Source: Chloroflexota bacterium
GTDB lineage: Bacteria; Chloroflexota; Anaerolineae; Anaerolineales; Villigracilaceae
Direction: 5' to 3'
DNA: 32,148 nt
NCBI GenBank assembly: GCA_016234535.1
Contig: JACRBH010000229.1
Span: 1 to 32,148, forward strand
Both the position numbers and the translations under genes were made by a program. The notes under the pieces are model-generated. The model searched no databases. It had not been told where the DNA came from and saw nothing but the letters and a program-made list of their open reading frames with translations. This document shows positions 1-7,735 of this stretch, piece after piece (positions within the stretch are counted from its first letter, which is position 1; each line of letters starts with the position of its first letter).

Positions 1-7
1 ACATAAC

Positions 8-496
8 ATGACTACAACAATGGAAACACTTGCCATAAGAACAGAAAACAAATTTCGAACACTGATTACAAAGCAGGCATACAAAAAAGGTGAAGTGATT
101 TGCTCCATGCCCAGCGAAAACATCATGGACAAACCCAATCGCTACACTGTTCAAATTGGGAGAACAGTTCATACTCATGTTGGGAAACTCGCAGCGCTGA
201 ATCATTCCTGCGACCCAAACGTCGTGCTCGATACAGAACATATGCTGATGATCGCCCGTCGCGATATCGAGAAGGGCGAAGAACTTTCCTTCTTCTACCC
301 GTCCACAGAATGGGAGATGGCCGCCCCATTCATTTGTTTGTGCGGATCATCAAACTGCATCCACGTAGTTGCAGGTGCGCGCTTTCTGCCGCTTTCCACA
401 CTGGAGACTCATTACCTCAGCAGGCATGTCCGCGAGACGATAGCCGAACTGCTCAACAACACAAAACAGCACTTAAAGAATTTACAGAAGGCGTAA
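8..496 (+). CDS. SET-domain protein (putative protein-lysine methyltransferase)
   Basis: A 162-residue protein with the signature motifs of a SET domain. NHSCDPN at residues 65-71 matches the NHSxxPN motif that forms part of the S-adenosylmethionine site. KGEELSFFY at 89-97 matches the GEE-x-x-x-x-Y motif with the catalytic tyrosine. A post-SET-like CxCGxxxxC cluster (C110, C112, C117) follows and could bind zinc. The length is normal for small bacterial SET proteins, which are predicted to methylate lysines of unknown proteins. The start is uncertain: only seven bases precede the ATG, there is no in-frame stop upstream, and a second ATG lies four codons in. The gene ends just before an 18-bp inverted repeat that should stop transcription. 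It does not appear functionally tied to its neighbours. The family call is firm; the substrate is unknown. Confidence 0.85.
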   Translation: MTTTMETLAIRTENKFRTLITKQAYKKGEVICSMPSENIMDKPNRYTVQIGRTVHTHVGKLAALNHSCDPNVVLDTEHMLMIARRDIEKGEELSFFYPSTEWEMAAPFICLCGSSNCIHVVAGARFLPLSTLETHYLSRHVRETIAELLNNTKQHLKNLQKA

Positions 497-503
497 AGAC
501 TTC

Positions 504-544
504 AAAACAAAACTCCGAGTTTTATGAACTCGGAGTTTTGTTTT
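504..544. terminator. Bidirectional rho-independent terminator
   Basis: A perfect 18-bp inverted repeat (504-521 and 527-544) with a 5-base loop. The core is CTCCGAG/CTCGGAG. The outer arms are AAAACAAAA and its complement TTTTGTTTT, so both strands have a U-rich tail after the GC stem. It lies between two convergent genes, the SET gene (+) and the hypothetical gene (-), and can serve both. Confidence 0.9.
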
Positions 545-562
545 CCATGACACATTTTGCGG

Positions 563-985
563 TTACAGTTTGCGGTGTAACGCCAGCAATGTATACGCTC
601 CCGCCCAGGGCTTTCCCAGTCTGTGATTATTGGACACTTCGATCTTGCTAAACCTAGAAGCGATCTGCGGCATGAGTGCAGCAACGGTTGCCCAGTCATC
701 AGTCAATACGGCGGATTTCATTTTTTCTGCTGAATGCCCCGCCCACATCCACTCCATGCGAAACTTATCGGCTTTCACCCAGTAGTCTCGTTTTTCCCAT
801 GCGGTCACAGAAACATCAATTCCCTCAGAGATGGCCTGCAATGCCAATGCGATATACGCAGCCAAATCTTTTGCTTCCGGCGTAACTGCGCTTTGTTTTG
901 CCAGTTCACGGATGCACAAAACAATTCCTTTCGTCAGGCGGGTTCGTTCTTTTCCTACAGAATCAGGGTTGATTACGCGGCTCAA
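563..985 (-). CDS. Conserved-looking hypothetical protein, TTG start
   Basis: A 140-residue protein that I do not recognise. It is predicted to be mostly helical and soluble, with no signal peptide or membrane segment. It is rich in Trp and Ala in the middle (WEKRDYWVKADKFRMEWMW around residues 63-81), which suggests a small packed helical fold. The start codon is TTG (complement of 983-985), supported by a GGAG ribosome-binding site eight bases upstream on the minus strand (complement of about 994-997). The stop lies just inside the shared bidirectional terminator. Reality as a gene is supported by the ribosome-binding site, the convergent terminator, a TATAAT-like box upstream and the lack of any plus-strand gene here. 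No function is proposed. Confidence 0.72.
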   Translation of the reverse strand: MSRVINPDSVGKERTRLTKGIVLCIRELAKQSAVTPEAKDLAAYIALALQAISEGIDVSVTAWEKRDYWVKADKFRMEWMWAGHSAEKMKSAVLTDDWATVAALMPQIASRFSKIEVSNNHRLGKPWAGAYTLLALHRKL

Positions 986-1033
986 GTCAAATTCTCCAAA
1001 ATTGAATGTCAGGCATCAAATACCAGGTGCGGG

Positions 1034-1039
1034 ATTATA
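1034..1039 (-). promoter_or_regulatory. Possible -10 box of the minus-strand hypothetical gene
   Basis: The minus strand reads TATAAT at the complement of 1034-1039, about 50 bases upstream of the TTG start at 985. No good -35 box is seen at the expected distance. The 104-bp gap 986-1089 separates two divergent genes, so it should also hold a promoter for the plus-strand HAD gene. A TAAAAT at 1060-1065 is a weak candidate for that. Confidence 0.35.
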
Positions 1040-1089
1040 CCGCTTCTGCGCTAATCGGATAAAATAAAGTCTGGAGATTAATTCTTTAG

Positions 1090-1722
1090 ATGACTCATCC
1101 GATCACAGCCATTATCTTTGACTTTGGAAATGTCTTTGTTAAATGGGATCCTCATGGCGTTTACAAGCGCTTCTTTCCAACGCCCGAAACTGTTGACTCT
1201 TTTCTGGCAGAGATTCGTTTCATGGAGTGGAATGCCCGCCAGGATGCAGGCCGCTCCTTTAAAGATGGCATCGCAGAACTCTCAAACCAGTTTCCCCAAT
1301 ATGCAGAATTGATCCAGGCTTATGATGTCTACTGGGAAGACAGCATCACGGAAACGCTTGAGGGCACGATAGCGATCGCGCAAAATCTAAAATCAGCGGG
1401 ATGGAATTTATATTTATTAAGCAATTTTTCTGCTGAGACATTCCCACTGATGCAAAAACGCTATGAGTTTTTGCGTCTCTTTGATGATGTGATCATTTCA
1501 GGGGAACACAAACTCGTCAAGCCGGACCCCGCCATCTATCAACTTACACTGGAAAGAATAAAACGAGAGGCGCATGAATGTTTATTCATTGACGACTCGC
1601 GTTCCAATATCGATGCCGCGCAGAAATTGGGGTTTCATACAATTCAATTCCATTCGCCGGAACAACTTGATAAAGATCTGAAAAATGTTTTGGGCGAATA
1701 CTCCAGCATACACAGGAATTAA
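1090..1722 (+). CDS. HAD-family hydrolase (HAD-IA, YihX-like)
   Basis: A 210-residue haloacid-dehalogenase-superfamily protein, probably a small-molecule phosphatase. Motif I is FDFGNVFVKWD with nucleophile D11; the usual second Asp is Gly (G13), as in the DxGN subgroup that includes YihX. Motif II is LLSNFS (S111, N112), motif III is LVKPDP (K144), and motif IV is LFIDDS (D168, D169) with N173 downstream. The helical cap sits between motifs I and II (about residues 20-90), typical of subfamily IA. The start ATG has a GGAG about 13 bases upstream, which is rather far. Only three bases separate its stop from the ATG of the polyprenyl synthase, so the two are almost certainly cotranscribed. The phosphorylated substrate cannot be told from sequence. 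Confidence 0.92.
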   Translation: MTHPITAIIFDFGNVFVKWDPHGVYKRFFPTPETVDSFLAEIRFMEWNARQDAGRSFKDGIAELSNQFPQYAELIQAYDVYWEDSITETLEGTIAIAQNLKSAGWNLYLLSNFSAETFPLMQKRYEFLRLFDDVIISGEHKLVKPDPAIYQLTLERIKREAHECLFIDDSRSNIDAAQKLGFHTIQFHSPEQLDKDLKNVLGEYSSIHRN

Positions 1723-1725
1723 TAA

Positions 1726-2736
1726 ATGAATATTCAAAAAGAAATGCTCGAAGCAATTGAAAAAGAACTCCAAAAACAAGTTGCGCGGCTTGATCAGACG
1801 CGCACGAAACAATTTCACGAAATGCTCACCTATCACATGGGGTGGACAGGCGAACGCGCCGGCCCTGAAGCAAGCGGTAAAAGGATTCGGCCATTGCTGG
1901 TTTTACTGGCAACAGCCTCCATGGAAGCCAGTCCAAATTGGTTGCACGCCAAGCCGGCAGCTGCGGCGATTGAGCTGGTTCATAATTTCTCGCTTGTGCA
2001 TGATGATATTCAAGACAATTCAGACAAACGCCGCGGCCGTACTACGGTTTGGGTCAATTGGGGCGCGCCAATGGCAATCAACGTTGGCGATGCCATGTTT
2101 GTCATTGCCAATCAAGCCATTCTGGATTTGGCGGAATATTATCCAGCTGAAGTTGTTGTAAAAGCCGCAAGTATTCTAAGTAACTGTTGTTTGGACTTAA
2201 CTCGCGGGCAATTTCTGGATATGTCTTATGAAGAGCGCAGCGATCTTGGCATTGATGATTACTGGCCGATGATTGGCGGGAAAACCTCCGCCCTGCTATC
2301 TGCATGTACGCAAATTGGCGCGCTGTTGGGGAATGCGAGCGAAGATGAACAAGAGGCTTACAGATTGTTTGGTTATCATCTTGGTCTGGCATTTCAGGTT
2401 CAGGATGACATCCTTGGCATTTGGGGCGACGAAGTCCTTATCGGAAAATCCACCGCCAGCGACCTAGTTGAGGGAAAAAATTCCCTGCCAATCCTATACG
2501 CACTGGGCAGGCATGGAAAATTCGCGCAACGCTGGGCGCAGGGGCCGATCACAGTAGATGAAGTGAAAGCTGTTGCAAGCCTGCTGGAAGATGAGGGCGG
2601 CAGAAGGTATGCTGAGGAGATGTCTGAGAATGAGACGCGAATGGCGCTCGAATATCTGGACAAGACAAATCCGCGTGGAGAGGCCGGCGCGGCAATTCGT
2701 CAGCTGGCGAACATGCTCCTTAAACGGAAGCAGTAA
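1726..2736 (+). CDS. Polyprenyl diphosphate synthase (trans, short chain)
   Basis: A 336-residue all-alpha isoprenyl diphosphate synthase that condenses isopentenyl diphosphate with an allylic diphosphate. GKRIRP (51-56) is the substrate-binding motif. The first Asp-rich motif is DDIQD (93-97). The second region, FQVQDDILGIWGD (223-235), keeps D227 and D228 but has Gly at 231 where many family members have the third Asp; this DDxLGxWGD variant is known from some geranylgeranyl-type enzymes. Phe89, five residues before the first motif, is bulky and suggests a short product (about C15-C20); this is inference. It would feed carotenoid, quinone or membrane-lipid synthesis. It is translationally linked to the HAD gene upstream. 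No isoprenoid-pathway neighbours are present to narrow the role. Confidence 0.95.
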   Translation: MNIQKEMLEAIEKELQKQVARLDQTRTKQFHEMLTYHMGWTGERAGPEASGKRIRPLLVLLATASMEASPNWLHAKPAAAAIELVHNFSLVHDDIQDNSDKRRGRTTVWVNWGAPMAINVGDAMFVIANQAILDLAEYYPAEVVVKAASILSNCCLDLTRGQFLDMSYEERSDLGIDDYWPMIGGKTSALLSACTQIGALLGNASEDEQEAYRLFGYHLGLAFQVQDDILGIWGDEVLIGKSTASDLVEGKNSLPILYALGRHGKFAQRWAQGPITVDEVKAVASLLEDEGGRRYAEEMSENETRMALEYLDKTNPRGEAGAAIRQLANMLLKRKQ

Positions 2737-2770
2737 ACAGGTCAGAAAAGAAGCGTGATTTTCATCAGGC

Positions 2771-2800
2771 TTGACATGCCTTTCCGGCGTAGCGTATAAT
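2771..2800 (+). promoter_or_regulatory. Consensus sigma-70-type promoter of tRNA-Gly
   Basis: TTGACA at 2771-2776 and TATAAT at 2795-2800, both exact consensus boxes, are separated by 18 bp. The tRNA begins 17 bases after the -10 box, which leaves room for a short 5' leader. This is the strongest promoter visible in the window. Confidence 0.93.
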
Positions 2801-2817
2801 CACCGTCCAATCGCCAA

Positions 2818-2889
2818 GCGGGTGTAGTTCAGTGGTAGAACGCATGCTTCCCAAGCATGATATCGTGGGTTCGAGTCCCATCACCCGCT
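2818..2889 (+). tRNA. tRNA-Gly (anticodon CCC)
   Basis: A 72-base cloverleaf. The acceptor stem is GCGGGTG/CACCCGC with a T discriminator at 2889. The D stem is GTTC/GAAC, the anticodon stem CATGC/GCATG with loop TTCCCAA, and the T arm GTGGG-TTCGAGT-CCCAT. The anticodon CCC at 2850-2852 reads GGG glycine codons. The 3' CCA is not encoded. It has its own consensus promoter upstream and a hairpin terminator downstream, so it is a single-gene unit separating the biosynthetic genes from the signalling operon. Confidence 0.98.
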
Positions 2890-2898
2890 CAACTTAAT

Positions 2899-2925
2899 CG
2901 AGGCCTTACCCGCCTCGGTTTTTCT
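2899..2925 (+). terminator. Rho-independent terminator after tRNA-Gly
   Basis: Stem CGAGGC (2899-2904) pairs with GCCTCG (2912-2917) around a 7-base loop, followed by GTTTTTCTT. The 74 bases between this hairpin and the first response-regulator gene should hold the promoter of the signalling operon. I see no convincing -35/-10 pair there: a TATACT at 2926-2931 and a TAAAAT at 2974-2979 both lack a good -35 partner. Confidence 0.85.
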
Positions 2926-2999
2926 TATACTATTTGTAAGGTTGCTGTTATGTCGGCATTTTTGTCTTACGAGTAAAATTCACTTCGGAGATTGCCAGT

Positions 3000-3395
3000 A
3001 TGATGCCAGAAGCCAACAAAGGTACAATACTATACGTGGAAGATAATCCGGATAACAGAAGTCTGGTTCGAAGGGTTTTGGGGGCGGAAGGTTATTCTGT
3101 AGTTGAGGCTATTAATGCCGGGCAGGCCATAGAAAAACTCGAGCATGGTGCTTTTGATCTAATCTTAATGGATATTAATATGCCGGATATGGACGGTTAT
3201 ACCCTGACGGCAAAGATCAAAGGAATGAAAAGCTATTCCAAAATCCCCATTGTTGCGGTTACAGCCAATGTGATGCGCGGCGATCGTGAAAAATCATTGG
3301 AAGCAGGATGCGACGGTTATATTCAAAAGCCAATCGACATTGACACGCTTGGCCAACAGATCGAGAAGTTTCTTACAAGGAGTACCAATGTCTGA
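3000..3395 (+). CDS. Single-domain response regulator (CheY/DivK-like), RR1
   Basis: A 131-residue stand-alone receiver with no output domain. It has the acidic pocket (E14, D15), the phospho-acceptor D58 in LILMDINMPDMDG, the switch Thr T88 in VAVTAN, and K110 in the YIQKP motif. All residues needed for Asp phosphorylation are present. The start is ATG at 3000, nine bases after GGAG (2987-2990); a second ATG follows immediately. It is the first gene of the long sensor operon and overlaps the next receiver by 8 bases. It may receive phosphoryl groups from the hybrid kinase about 25 kb downstream and pass the signal by protein contact, as DivK and CheY do. That link is inferred from operon membership only. 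Confidence 0.95.
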   Translation: MMPEANKGTILYVEDNPDNRSLVRRVLGAEGYSVVEAINAGQAIEKLEHGAFDLILMDINMPDMDGYTLTAKIKGMKSYSKIPIVAVTANVMRGDREKSLEAGCDGYIQKPIDIDTLGQQIEKFLTRSTNV

Positions 3396-3840
3396 CCAAA
3401 CGCCCTCTGTTTCTGATACTCAGCCCATTCGCAAACCAAACATTCCGAATGATGCGGCCGTACTGGTGGTAGAGGATAATGTTTCCAATTTTGTTTTGAT
3501 TGCGCGCATGCTTGGATACCTGGGCATTCATTGTGAGTGGAAGACATCGGGTTATGAGGTTGTTGAATATGCAGATACACTTCCACGCCTTGACCTTATT
3601 CTTATGGATATTCGTCTTCCGTATGAGGATGGATACGGGGCGCTGAAAAAGATCCGTGCATCGGAACGATTTAAAACCGTACCAATCATTGCTGTAACGG
3701 CAGAAGCCAGCCTTGAACAAATGAATAAGGCTAAAGATTCAGGGTTTGACGGTTTTTTGGGCAAGCCCCTTGACCCAGACCGTTTTCCAGACCAAATTCG
3801 CCGCATTCTAAGCGGGGAGCCAGTCTGGGAATACAGTTAA
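3388..3840 (+). CDS. Single-domain response regulator, RR2
   Basis: A 150-residue receiver protein with a 20-residue unstructured N-terminal extension. Acidic pocket E29/D30, phospho-acceptor D74 in LILMDIRLP, T104 in IAVTAE and K126 in FLGKPLD are all present, so it should be phosphorylatable. I chose ATG 3388 because AAGGAG (3377-3382) lies five bases upstream; the frame is open further upstream to 3286, but that part only overlaps RR1. The start overlaps the RR1 stop as ATGTCTGA, which suggests translational coupling. Two adjacent stand-alone receivers with no effector domain imply output through protein partners or a phosphorelay intermediate. Confidence 0.95.
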   Translation: MSDQTPSVSDTQPIRKPNIPNDAAVLVVEDNVSNFVLIARMLGYLGIHCEWKTSGYEVVEYADTLPRLDLILMDIRLPYEDGYGALKKIRASERFKTVPIIAVTAEASLEQMNKAKDSGFDGFLGKPLDPDRFPDQIRRILSGEPVWEYS

Positions 3841-3847
3841 TCATCCA

Positions 3848-6800
3848 ATGACAGCGACGCCCGTACTTAACACTCAACAAAAAAGATTTAAGGGCAGTCT
3901 AACAAGCACGCTTGTAAGAACACTCCTTATCTTTAGCTTCATTCCTCTGGCATTAATGGCCGTGGTGGGGTATTTTCGCGCTCGCGCGCTTTTACGCGAA
4001 CAGGCAGTTACTCAATCACAAAACCTACTGACCAATCAACTGAAGATCATAGACCGTGAAATCATAAACAATGAAGCGCTGATCGAACGTCAATTCGCGG
4101 ATCAAAACTTCAGAACTCTAATCGAACTCGGATTGCACGCGAACCCTCAAAGCTCTCAATTTCGCCAAATTCGCAGTGATTTTGTCAGTGAATTCCAAAG
4201 GCTAAACACACAACAAAATACTCCTGTCTTCGATCAGTATTTCCTGATGGATACAAAAGGAAATATCAGGATTGCCAGCAACACAGACTGGCAAGACGTG
4301 AAACTGGATCCATCCATTTTTGATCGGGAGATGGAAGAGTATCACTCGGTTGCGATGTACGGGCTCTCGCCCATTTATAACGAACAGTTTGTTCTTGTTA
4401 CCGCATTGAAATACAAGACCGCGAGCGGTTCAATACTCGGGTCAATTGTGGGGATTACAGAAAAGGAAAACCTTCAGGAAATTATTCAGCCTCTCAACGG
4501 CATTTCGACACTAGCCAGCATTTATTTTATTCTGCCAGACAATCAATATATACATAGCGATGAAACAACGGGGGAATTCACGCTCGAGGCCGCGTCCTCG
4601 TCATCACGAACCGATCTTGCGACAGCACTTTCAAAGTTAATAAGCACAAACCAATCAACTCCGGAGGCGCTGGATATCAAGTCGCCAGATAATGAAAATA
4701 TCCTGGCGCAGCTTGCGTGGTTTCCAAGGATGCAAACCGGCGTTGTTCTTGAAGTAAAAGCGAGCAGCATCTACGGTCAAATATCAAGCCTTGCGCCGTT
4801 CACCATGCTTCTCGTTTTGGGCACCCTAATCGCCACCGGTCTGGTCTTAAGTATTGGTGTCAATCGCATCATTAAACCGTTACGGTCACTGTCTGATATT
4901 ACTCATGGCTTTGCCGAGGGGGATTGGAGTCGACGGGCGGAAGTATTAAGCGATGATGAAGTTGGTTTCCTTGCAAATTCCTTCAATCACATGGCCGACG
5001 AACTCAGCGGCGTCTATCGCTCGCTTGAGCAAAAAGTCGATGAGCGCACACGCCAAATCCGAACCGCGGCTGAAGTTGCACAAAATATCACCACCATTTC
5101 CAATCTGGACGAAATGCTAGACAAGACTGTGGAGCTTCTCGTTCAGCAATTCGAATTTTATCAGGCGAGTATTTTCATGGTGGACCGTGGCGGTAAATAT
5201 ATTGAGTTTAAAACAGGATACGGATCAGCTACGAAAGGTATGGCGGATGGAAGATACAGGCTGGAGGTCGGCTCTGCCTCCATTATTGGATGGGTCAGCG
5301 CGAACAATCAGCCGCGCATCGCATCCGACGTACTGGACGATCCGCTACATTTAAAGAACGAATTACTCCCGGAAACCCGTTCAGAGGCCACCGTGCCCAT
5401 CTCTATTGGGAATTTGGTTCTGGGGGTTCTGGATGTGCAAAGTGCAGTAGCAGGAGCATTTAACAGCGCTGAAACTATTGTCATGCTCAAAACCCTGGCA
5501 AGTCAAATCTCCGCAGCAATACAAACGATGGGGCTGGTTGAAACAAGCCAGATTAACTTTGAGGAACTCGAGCGACTCTATCGGTCAAGCCGTTTGATCG
5601 CAAATGCCAACAGCGAATCAGAAGTTCTGGCAATCAGCGGCCAGATCCTTGAGAAAGCCCCCTACCCTGTTGTCTTACTTCGCTTGCACGATGATCGTAC
5701 TGAACACCTTGAAATATTATTATCATCTGACTCGACCAGAGATTCCGCATCATTCGACGGTTATCCAAAGCATATCGGAGTTGATGTCGAAAAAATAAAG
5801 GAGTTCCTGCATCGGGGTCCAATTATTACCGCACCCGATAAAGTTGATGTACCCGCCGCCTTCCAAAATTTAATGGAAATGCTTGAACTTGTCAGCGCTG
5901 CCATCCTGCCGGTAAAAAAGCATGATGCGGTAGTGGCGATCATCGTGATCGGCACCCGCAAGCATCCCCTTTCCAATGCAGCGATTCAACCTTATACGAA
6001 TCTTGCAGATTTGATGTCAATCACCCTGGAGAAGGCCGAAGCCGTCCAGCAAACAGAAAGGCACCTTCGCGAGGTCGAATCACTGGCATCCATTAATGAA
6101 TTGATCTCTGCAACTTCGGATATTCAAAATTTTTATATGGCGCTGCTCGATAAGATACATCAAATTATTGGGAAATATAGCCTGATCGTTGCCCTCTACG
6201 ATAAGAACAGCAACACAATCAGCGTGCCATTTAGTTATGAAAACGAACAAATTACCGCCATAGAATCCTTTCCGCTAGGCGAGGGACTAACCTCCCTTCT
6301 GATCCGCACAAAGCAGCCATTGATGCTTGTGGAGGATACAGAACGAAGAGCAGCAGGCCTTGGGGCAAAATTGGTTGGCAAGCCAGCGCAATCATGGATG
6401 GGAGCACCCATGCTGGTGCATAACGATCCCATCGGCGCGTTAATAATTCAAGACCCTGATCATGAACATGCGTTTGACGATGCCGATTTAAAGTTTTTTA
6501 CCACAATTACGAGCCAGGTTGCAGGGGTGATCAATAATATCCGTCTCCTGGATGAAAGCCAGCACAGGGCGCTTCAACTTGAAACTGCCGCTGAAATTGC
6601 CCGAGACATTAGCGGTTCGCTCAACCTGGACGAGTTATTGATCAAGGCCGTCAACTTCATTCTCGAACGACTTGATTTTTATCACGCTGCCGTCTTTCTG
6701 AGAGATTTGTCCGGGGAATTCTCCATGATCCGCGAAGCAACCGGCGAAGCTGGCGCGCAAATGAAACGCGCGGGATACAAGATCGGGATTGGTTCAAAAT

Positions 6801-7735
6801 CGATCGTTGGATTTGTGAGTGGTCGCGGTGAACAACTGGTTGTTAACGATACAACCAAAGATTCAACCTATTACGCCAATCCACTTCTACCGGATACGCG
6901 CGCCGAAGCGGCAATACCGTTAAAAGTCGGCGAACGCATCCTCGGTGTGTTGGATATTCAAAGCACCAGACCCTACGCATTTTCCGAAGACAATTTACGC
7001 AGTCTGCAGATTCTTGCTGACCAGTTGGCTGTTGCCGTAGTTAATACGGAATTATTTGCAGAAACTCAGGAACATCTCTCGCAGCACCGTTTGCTGCACC
7101 ACATCACCACAACAGCCGCTTCTGGGACCACGCTTGAAGAGGCTCTGGAAAGCGCTGTCAACGGTCTACAGGTGACCCTCGGTGGAGACCGTGTTACGAT
7201 CCTTCTGGCGGATCGGGAGAAAAAGATGCTGGAAGTGAAAGCGTCCATGGGGTATGCTGAAAACGTCTCAACCGAAAAAATCCTTATCGGCAGCGGCATT
7301 ACCGGCTGGGTCGCCGCGCATAAACGCCCCTTGCGCGTGAGGAATGTAAGTGAAGACCCTCGTTATATTCAACTTAGTCCGAATACGCGTTCTGAACTGG
7401 CCATCCCACTGATCTATCGAAATGAATTACTCGGCGTTTTGAATGTGGAAAGCGAACAACCCGACGCCTATACCGAAAATGACGAAGAAATGCTTGGCAC
7501 GCTTGGCGGAAGTCTTGCGGCCATTATCGCGAATGCGCGGTTGTTGGAACAAATACGCCTGCAAGCGGAACGCGAACGCGTGATCTTTGAAGTGACAAGC
7601 AAGATCCGAAGGTCGACAGATATTCAATCCATTTTAATGACTACGGCAAGCGAATTAACCAGAATCACGGGTGCGCGCTATGCGAAAATACAAGTTAAAC
7701 CAATCACAGATTCCACGAAGAAAGACCGGCAATGA
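3848..7735 (+). CDS. Sensor S1: Cache-like, HAMP and five GAF domains, no output domain
   Basis: A 1295-residue membrane sensor. TM1 is at about 24-42, an extracytoplasmic Cache-like domain at 43-315, TM2 at about 316-337, HAMP at 338-392, then a coiled coil (SLEQKVDERTRQI). Five GAF or GAF-like domains follow at about 410-562, 575-730, 745-900, 910-1070 and 1082-1232. GAF 4 carries EATGEAGAQMK (963-973), also found in the kinase. The last 55 residues look like the first helix and strand of a sixth GAF that stops short. No histidine-kinase, GGDEF, EAL, phosphatase or methyl-accepting domain is present, so it cannot signal by known chemistry alone. It starts 7 bases after RR2 with a weak ribosome-binding site and overlaps S2 by ATGA. 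It is by far the largest sensor and lacks the W-anchored degenerate GAF seen in S2-S10. Confidence 0.92.
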   Translation: MTATPVLNTQQKRFKGSLTSTLVRTLLIFSFIPLALMAVVGYFRARALLREQAVTQSQNLLTNQLKIIDREIINNEALIERQFADQNFRTLIELGLHANPQSSQFRQIRSDFVSEFQRLNTQQNTPVFDQYFLMDTKGNIRIASNTDWQDVKLDPSIFDREMEEYHSVAMYGLSPIYNEQFVLVTALKYKTASGSILGSIVGITEKENLQEIIQPLNGISTLASIYFILPDNQYIHSDETTGEFTLEAASSSSRTDLATALSKLISTNQSTPEALDIKSPDNENILAQLAWFPRMQTGVVLEVKASSIYGQISSLAPFTMLLVLGTLIATGLVLSIGVNRIIKPLRSLSDITHGFAEGDWSRRAEVLSDDEVGFLANSFNHMADELSGVYRSLEQKVDERTRQIRTAAEVAQNITTISNLDEMLDKTVELLVQQFEFYQASIFMVDRGGKYIEFKTGYGSATKGMADGRYRLEVGSASIIGWVSANNQPRIASDVLDDPLHLKNELLPETRSEATVPISIGNLVLGVLDVQSAVAGAFNSAETIVMLKTLASQISAAIQTMGLVETSQINFEELERLYRSSRLIANANSESEVLAISGQILEKAPYPVVLLRLHDDRTEHLEILLSSDSTRDSASFDGYPKHIGVDVEKIKEFLHRGPIITAPDKVDVPAAFQNLMEMLELVSAAILPVKKHDAVVAIIVIGTRKHPLSNAAIQPYTNLADLMSITLEKAEAVQQTERHLREVESLASINELISATSDIQNFYMALLDKIHQIIGKYSLIVALYDKNSNTISVPFSYENEQITAIESFPLGEGLTSLLIRTKQPLMLVEDTERRAAGLGAKLVGKPAQSWMGAPMLVHNDPIGALIIQDPDHEHAFDDADLKFFTTITSQVAGVINNIRLLDESQHRALQLETAAEIARDISGSLNLDELLIKAVNFILERLDFYHAAVFLRDLSGEFSMIREATGEAGAQMKRAGYKIGIGSKSIVGFVSGRGEQLVVNDTTKDSTYYANPLLPDTRAEAAIPLKVGERILGVLDIQSTRPYAFSEDNLRSLQILADQLAVAVVNTELFAETQEHLSQHRLLHHITTTAASGTTLEEALESAVNGLQVTLGGDRVTILLADREKKMLEVKASMGYAENVSTEKILIGSGITGWVAAHKRPLRVRNVSEDPRYIQLSPNTRSELAIPLIYRNELLGVLNVESEQPDAYTENDEEMLGTLGGSLAAIIANARLLEQIRLQAERERVIFEVTSKIRRSTDIQSILMTTASELTRITGARYAKIQVKPITDSTKKDRQ

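Noticed and set aside
3286..3387. Longer N-terminus for RR2 starting at 3286.
   Set aside because: The added 34 residues overlap RR1 in another frame and look non-native, while ATG 3388 has an ideal AAGGAG five bases upstream.
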